Below are positions 29,401 through 31,826 of a stretch of DNA of 31,826 nucleotides, in pieces. The notes below the pieces were generated by a model. It saw nothing but the letters and a program-made list of their open reading frames with translations. It had not been told where the DNA came from and did not search any database. The stretch is from Aduncisulcus paluster (taxonomy: Eukaryota > Fornicata). The position numbers were made by a program, and so were the translations under genes. Numbering within the stretch: position 1 is the stretch's first letter; every line of letters begins with the position of its first letter. The DNA is taken from the NCBI GenBank assembly GCA_024181965.1, contig BQXS01010883.1:1-31826 (forward strand). Direction: 5' to 3'.

Positions 29401-31826
29401 GTCAAAGCTACAAACTCCATGATTACAGGGTAAATCTGAACATCTATTAGAATTGACAATGGCCAATGAACGAGAGTAATCATACCCGAAATAATATGGA
29501 TTTACATCAAAAATAAACGAAGTCTGTTCTGTGATAGAATGCGATGACAAAATTACCCATTTTTTGTTACTATAAACCCCAATGTCTATATCGACAGCCA
29601 ATTTCTTAATTTTCCAGGCTGCGTATTGATTATTTCTGGCATCAGCATCCTTGATATTCATTCTAACAGATATATAACCTGTACTGCTGACAGAAAAGAC
29701 GAGAGGAGAGTAGTCAGTGAAAGAAGGATGAGATGGAAGGAAAGACACATTGAGAATTTCAGTTGTACTGCTATTAATTGAATCGTCAATATCAATAATA
29801 CTGCCACCATTCCATTCAGAATACACCGTAACGACATCATAGGCCACACAGTCCTCTGTGAAGGACCCCTTGAGACGAACACGGAAACGCTCGGCCATGA
29901 CATTATCCTCATCCTCACTACAAAAAGAAAGGACAAAACTGCTATCATTATGGGAAACGAATGCATGAGTAGCATATGAATCAGTTATAGAGTACGATGG
30001 GAGAGGTATAGGGAAAGGGAACTCAAAGATATTGTCTGGAATTGCCAGGGTTGGCTGGCTTTCAGTTGGAATTGTATATTCATTCGCAACAAAAGATTCG
30101 AGAACTTGAGACCGAGGAATCCAGTGTTCATGCCAAAAAGCAGATGTATCTTGAGCATATGAGAGAGGAATGCTCTCAAGGGCAAGAATGTATGAATAGC
30201 CACACGAGCTATCCGTCACTCTTAAAGAACTACTGTAGTCATCGGGGAACACAATTCCATTCTTGTGAGAGTGGGTGAGAGAGAAATGATGTATCAATGG
30301 CCTGGTAGTATCGAGAGATGAGTATTTAGAAAGAACGTCTGACTCTGAGAGGAACATGGTATCAGAGAGTGTCGGTGCAACAGATCTATCCATGGGAGCA
30401 GAATAGATATCAATAGACACACTAACTCCATACATAGGGAGAACATTGGTCCAAGAGGCATCTGCAGAAATGAGAGCGCGAACAAATACACTCACTTTGC
30501 CAAATACATCAACAAAAACATATGCCTTCATTCCTTGGTGGCTATTCTTAGTAAAAGACCCAATCACACTTGAAACACCAATGTCGTCAAAATATCCGGC
30601 CGTGTGGTCCAAATCGTCACATATACAGTGTGCAGAATCAATGGCAGCGACTGTTGCATGACCATCAACGTGAATAACTGCTAGTGTATCTCGATCACCA
30701 TCAATGGAACAGTCAGCGGATGAACACTCGGACAATAATATCCACTTGAATGATACAATTTCTAAATCATCTGAACAAGAACAATTGAATTTAATGGAAT
30801 CAATTGTTTTTGTAATTGAGAGCGAAGAATCCTCATTTTCCCAGCATTGGAAAGGGAAATCCATATTGATGGCGTCATATTCGCTAATCTCAAGTCTCCC
30901 AAGAGATACATCAACTCCTGTTTCTGAATAGAGCATTCCATTTGATTTCATTTCTTCGCTTTGTTCCTCAATCCACAGAGAATCCATGACAGAGAAATCG
31001 GTAGAGTACGAAGTAAAAGAACCATTTTGAAGACTAGTGGCAGGAATGTAGATCACAGAACTCTGGGACAAGACTGTATGTGCGACAAAAGTGGCACCAA
31101 CCACCAGATCGATGGAACAGTCCCCCTCGAAAGAAGAGAAGGCCAGGAATCCAGACTCACAGACACAGGCCAAGTACTTGATTTCATCTCCGTTATACAC
31201 GGTGGAACATGCACAATCAGACTCGAGATCATCTCCACGGACAAATGACACAGCCATGTGATCCTCGATGGCTCCAAGAGTTGTTGTCACCATTGTACTT
31301 GACTTGTCTCTAGAGAAAGAAGCGTCAAGGGTATCTGTGCTGGTAAAGATAAAGGAAACAGAGGAGAAATCATAATAGGTATGAAAACTTGAGAAGTGAA
31401 TGATGTCTATTCCAGAGTTGACAAGAGCACTCTCACACACATCTCCAATAGGACTAGTGATGAAAGGATAGTCTCCGCATGTATCAGGACTGTCGCATGA
31501 ACAGTAAGAAGCATATACATTGGTGATGTAATGTTGCGAAGAGTACAGTCCAGGAACAATGATGGAGGAGGGGAGCAACGTGTGCACATTGTTCGCGATC
31601 GAGTAGTATCCAGACTCAAAGGCAGTGATGTCATCAACAAAGGTTTGACCGTACTCAGAGATGCCAGTGTCAGCAAGGAGAGAGGAGATGGAAGGAAGGA
31701 TGAGACTATTCCTTCTCATAAAGGCGAAACTAATACATTCTCCAGTCTCAGAGCTGTATAAATCCTCATTATCGGAGCTAATAGCCACTGGACATGCCAT
31801 TTTCGAAGGATTCAGTGAGATATCCA
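20458..31826 (-). CDS. Giant type I surface protein with scattered EGF modules, 5'-partial
   Basis: One uninterrupted frame of at least 3,780 codons runs from the window edge. The eight complete codons upstream of the ATG at 31800 are also open, and there is no signal peptide after that ATG, so the start lies outside. Residues below count from that ATG. EGF-like modules sit near 787-843, 1247-1280 and 1680-1753, with a cluster at ~2117-2362 (CECASRYGGELC, CSCEGGYQGDSC, CFCADGYSGESC, CVCNSGFSGDSC). Between them are long Ser/Thr/Asp-rich, beta-strand-like regions with many N-glycosylation sequons. Residues ~2630-3030 loosely recall PKD/REJ-type extracellular domains. A helix at ~3679-3702 (LYVVLACLFVTIVGLIVGIC) is followed by a basic stop-transfer patch and a ~78-residue Ser/Thr-rich cytosolic tail. 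The stop is TGA. A role in adhesion, prey contact or a cell coat is likely; the ligand is unknown. No introns are needed over more than 11 kb. Confidence 0.92.
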   Translation of the reverse strand, partial: DISLNPSKMACPVAISSDNEDLYSSETGECISFAFMRRNSLILPSISSLLADTGISEYGQTFVDDITAFESGYYSIANNVHTLLPSSIIVPGLYSSQHYITNVYASYCSCDSPDTCGDYPFITSPIGDVCESALVNSGIDIIHFSSFHTYYDFSSVSFIFTSTDTLDASFSRDKSSTMVTTTLGAIEDHMAVSFVRGDDLESDCACSTVYNGDEIKYLACVCESGFLAFSSFEGDCSIDLVVGATFVAHTVLSQSSVIYIPATSLQNGSFTSYSTDFSVMDSLWIEEQSEEMKSNGMLYSETGVDVSLGRLEISEYDAINMDFPFQCWENEDSSLSITKTIDSIKFNCSCSDDLEIVSFKWILLSECSSADCSIDGDRDTLAVIHVDGHATVAAIDSAHCICDDLDHTAGYFDDIGVSSVIGSFTKNSHQGMKAYVFVDVFGKVSVFVRALISADASWTNVLPMYGVSVSIDIYSAPMDRSVAPTLSDTMFLSESDVLSKYSSLDTTRPLIHHFSLTHSHKNGIVFPDDYSSSLRVTDSSCGYSYILALESIPLSYAQDTSAFWHEHWIPRSQVLESFVANEYTIPTESQPTLAIPDNIFEFPFPIPLPSYSITDSYATHAFVSHNDSSFVLSFCSEDEDNVMAERFRVRLKGSFTEDCVAYDVVTVYSEWNGGSIIDIDDSINSSTTEILNVSFLPSHPSFTDYSPLVFSVSSTGYISVRMNIKDADARNNQYAAWKIKKLAVDIDIGVYSNKKWVILSSHSITEQTSFIFDVNPYYFGYDYSRSLAIVNSNRCSDLPCNHGVCSFDSLVDLATNGPSSVTSSVTLATHDTSGDYCECSPKYVQSSDGSCSDEIARELYAIGDKEFTQVISLFNEKTTYSPYFFEKSLPKDVIVSGTLAYNEIRPHLLPGQRLFLFGELYSQFYVETNEYPTQLANMVRLGTTGVVRIKNVGIGPSGGGLGTSDIFLQQYLSGEFDVSTEMIYAPGEDALNHFSGSNHDLFFPSDPVHTPMEFTVSECYGSSDMTSFDTVVDDCDFAIQPGVALPNARGLSIQPYVRWEEVEGDAGVGEFGCVFGGRQDFTVSISGLISKEDAKLVNYMTLYQDAPPPTHSSLFPLSENASTTHESPLLWSGHWLVLWNRKYVEDDFGNEETIDSPLVAVHGSYAGYFTLIANIGPPTSSSSPTTSDQEYLYFSALTTPTVNGTEIDDTFVVGGVFSVQLAPQSMAPASGGVVFTFFSSYFAGMWPAAATHSKMCLHGVWSSTYSICACTSFAFTGEFCEEPRCSFDAPMNSVTDSNIISRDFTVFNAIDTDNSISREIDVRGVTCIALGSNSFKYCQLGVNVTSGNTLSLTSSNTRCTIGGFGGHIDFFGMAVNNPPVTLLFGSTISFYGSAFNLYNLISDTVSGVVERGFCLDVMGFLPVDVSNHSNPLVFTHILHPPTSVSMVATTDIASLDESDPNFGTILLPTVVSLDDSELYEHVIGRTFVLPVYTPFGIGIATMTFTIPATGQICGTYVGSSVTSCIHLLNNILPDGELLSNLYLKGLGYSSSSNSGLFIGLWIVFITDAGSDIRIRISRGGAIDIYYITGTQNIYPKLISNGAYNIGITPHPLSVNGGSGLPPGGAVSFIQMSENSLRYQKYTTLSESGISIPLSLSLVEDSEVDTYSEYSIVSMSSSDSTSAALLVSMKCTNGSLVSSSDGTVSCSCNEHWTGDSCDTCSFAYWGDEANDCITPNCHGRCESKYCYAISDDTSVCGCTSADSTFYDIDSSPFLDVTLSHVNLSNICNLLIDSHSNIRVSGIDIHGSVIIAEDSELGIESSVVRVKNTQVQFQNVLESALFDEEAPNALSIEYLFNDYSLGHYSKRLTACIVKSSSDYEVVPSASKTNDSIIYSCSPDYSSLISDTTFSTTINRGGIVPDLSLIGSFSSSKCSSDSSSSCIVSLPVWKFPLLSYSVSFIQVVDGSLFFLDDDGEAVGELTPINSEVSAPYYFFVDENDAESGCACCAHRIVIQSTIETLSFLVEVQISLYRNGLVRFEYSLPDAIDISSKVRPMLTIFSSVGEDYEYSPSFPDSSTFDLTGIEGCEGLDLDEFGFDFMVDIVPQMNDDTDSDSAFSYFDIQPLHCPSECVYGVCVQDNEWDIKNGSDSILSANESRVCECASRYGGELCTECKGGWEINSLEGDIENPMSFFDTSGSISPDVCTIPSCSFYSYCNDHGTCTGNKLTGLQECSCEGGYQGDSCSVASPLVECDPSCENGGICYSGICFCADGYSGESCADMDCPNGCSENIEGGECNVSTGACVCNSGFSGDSCDNYTPDGSCVYGVSNGAGCTCFQGYGGDYCQCYLNCSGKGLCMEFGCDCDDGFGGDYCELIMIPSINDVSVQIEHKRVRIEFKRLIYINDSEYETYFTSSHRSVIGTETVGEDISGEWFDCRSLLHEDICGEWDLASNFKPLVEIESECFITTQYRETDEIISASNVDIFHPLYSVIYIYPSTFSTLYADDLILKSSVLYDATSYRSSSDDLVLTLSSDLFRVVAAPTLPTLMFPHSLTFGVCDDDDTVQVRSFTINLYDIVYFEGWGVLDFIIIVTSPEITTSSDYYEDIQSVLAKMQGIFLVDSEDFCDIHSSTQFELHSYYLTDLWNYGVRDLTITVKIRSLFSDWSSDSYDIKLTTSKIPSLIQSYYLPKTTTKDLLVVPLDVIYDEYTCSNSSVSSSSSADTLYPLTHPPSSYVDAYLPFLTMEYSFSWECVNDVTHTSFEYFGGSTLFMNPGYDLGGDYLCNVIGEKDDGSVKFSFSVPFSLDTKNEKVLVKEGCLLAPKNQKVQINVQGRIDEEEDGDQRQGGWQVDNLGISGDTVSHSITSVYTSENSSVSRSLSVYIDSYTPTGTQLQFIHTDVTTMAVSDAHVTVVGDDLPFAVTIPSSSDLSGKHSLIVPEISVSKGNLSDLEFSWELLADGVFSDYTDEERQEMLDYLVFSSNSSPFLLFTPSELVYRLRAYSTRSLPLQLTISSLSDESTATLRYDHSIQPVHSHTQSKIFHSVSPELYDGSEEYPFLCEDIGYSIRDYDGNYCDSVVYYIADDASLGYISCIDEEFSAAEDPVKSSNMRIRFGSLTNRSNDDETGMVRKSLQINGVDVLSTFDDEIDIIISCAFLSNFIADDRSFENPLGSQESEGEAVSLSLSVVYSNMIGAVQTEPMEIYIKQRETFLLPLYYGLYGISMSIPHRTGVTTCYLVQIEIPELFVQFKKAINAIDVFEAFGVAEQIIYLSTEALDIGIFNDYFVNDDRGSTLGLVRLALNNLLDLSGMLAAFVDNLDDTVVTINQFMVQLLTQSCQVFWYYYSFFMEQLGNSGDSYELDAKTTLQFLDSYPELSLIPQAESGREWDDFMSDFILWVSMCSHLIESNRVLGSLNDSDMILSMVFELLDMISECQEEEEEEEGSCSNSPFLSSMFGGQSHLLLSLTSLIHDSIHWVYVGEEAEALGILGNGYEWKQWWNVGIGEQHHPNTYSSSISGAVQIYDPVSIAHDDEIAVINTSIAREVCSYCYSTIDQSIDEYLLSLESKGALIALEWSWSRVVARKTRSSADLEDDSLEDVFIPFDWKLSLEDAIPHFESLDLVADSTIDDVYTKLDSRRKVRDGFTMFCSTSDSVEISENACGPSDDDDYDIVCHFDHVLYGCVVTEIWVDHSSNLLVLYVVLACLFVTIVGLIVGICMYKKSQKKKAKQETFVMRHGSMNLSRKDSATPLFYQTTRDSTLSYSGDMTIRTFTSAPNLLGAVSNVNSRSKNLNEAH

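Noticed and set aside
20458-31800. Numerous short open frames on both strands within the giant gene
   Set aside because: They are out-of-frame shadows of one long frame with coherent EGF, TM and tail segments.
1-31826. Defence island, CRISPR array, transposon or integrated virus
   Set aside because: No repeats with spacers, transposase, integrase, reverse transcriptase or capsid-like frames were found on either strand.

Overview
The window is nuclear DNA of a unicellular eukaryote. It is AT-rich, with genes packed on both strands. Three genes carry spliceosomal introns (GTATGT donors, AG acceptors), and proteins of eukaryotic type are encoded: an acylated EF-hand protein, a DRAM/FRAG1-like membrane protein, and LRR/EGF surface proteins. 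TAA, TAG and TGA all end genes, so the standard code is in use. There is no rRNA or tRNA to place the organism. Large LRR-plus-EGF surface proteins, very long intronless genes and a bacterial-type DUF1846 gene would fit a free-living metamonad such as a Carpediemonas-like fornicate (Aduncisulcus/Kipferlia type), but that is inference.

Layout, left to right. (1) 2-3034 (+): the 3' part of an LRR/EGF protein whose 5' end lies outside the window. (2) 3577-8312 (-): four genes read leftward, namely a coiled-coil protein, a membrane-anchored short-chain dehydrogenase, a myristoylated/palmitoylated-type EF-hand protein, and a BPNT1-like bisphosphate nucleotidase with one intron. (3) 8510-9475 (+): a SAM methyltransferase divergent from the nucleotidase. 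(4) 9647-10498 (-): a six-TM DRAM/FRAG1-like protein. A 20-N gap at 10598-10617 follows, with about 343 bases repeated on either side; this is almost certainly an unmerged contig overlap. (5) 10982-12544 (-): dihydrolipoamide dehydrogenase with a 90-nt intron after codon 11, divergent from (6) 13049-14713 (+), a DUF1846/UPF0371 protein with a 129-nt intron. (7) 14976-16481 (+): a protein with an EXD2-type HNH-like zinc module. (8) 16625-19030 (+): an LRR/EGF protein with a C-terminal transmembrane segment. (9) 20458-31826 (-): a giant (over 3,780 aa) type I surface protein with scattered EGF modules, still open at the window edge.

The genes fall into two sets. Housekeeping metabolism and signalling occupies the middle (pAp hydrolysis, methylation, lipoamide redox, Ca2+ sensing, probable lipid reduction). 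Large extracellular or surface proteins occupy both ends. I see no operon, mobile element, CRISPR array or RNA gene, and nothing that amounts to a new multi-gene system. The points most worth following up are the giant surface protein, the intron-bearing DUF1846 gene, the EXD2-type zinc module without its exonuclease, the dihydrolipoamide dehydrogenase without a presequence, and the assembly fault at the gap. Several gene starts here differ from simple longest-ORF starts, because TTG-initiated reading frames were trimmed to the first ATG or because a 5' exon was added.
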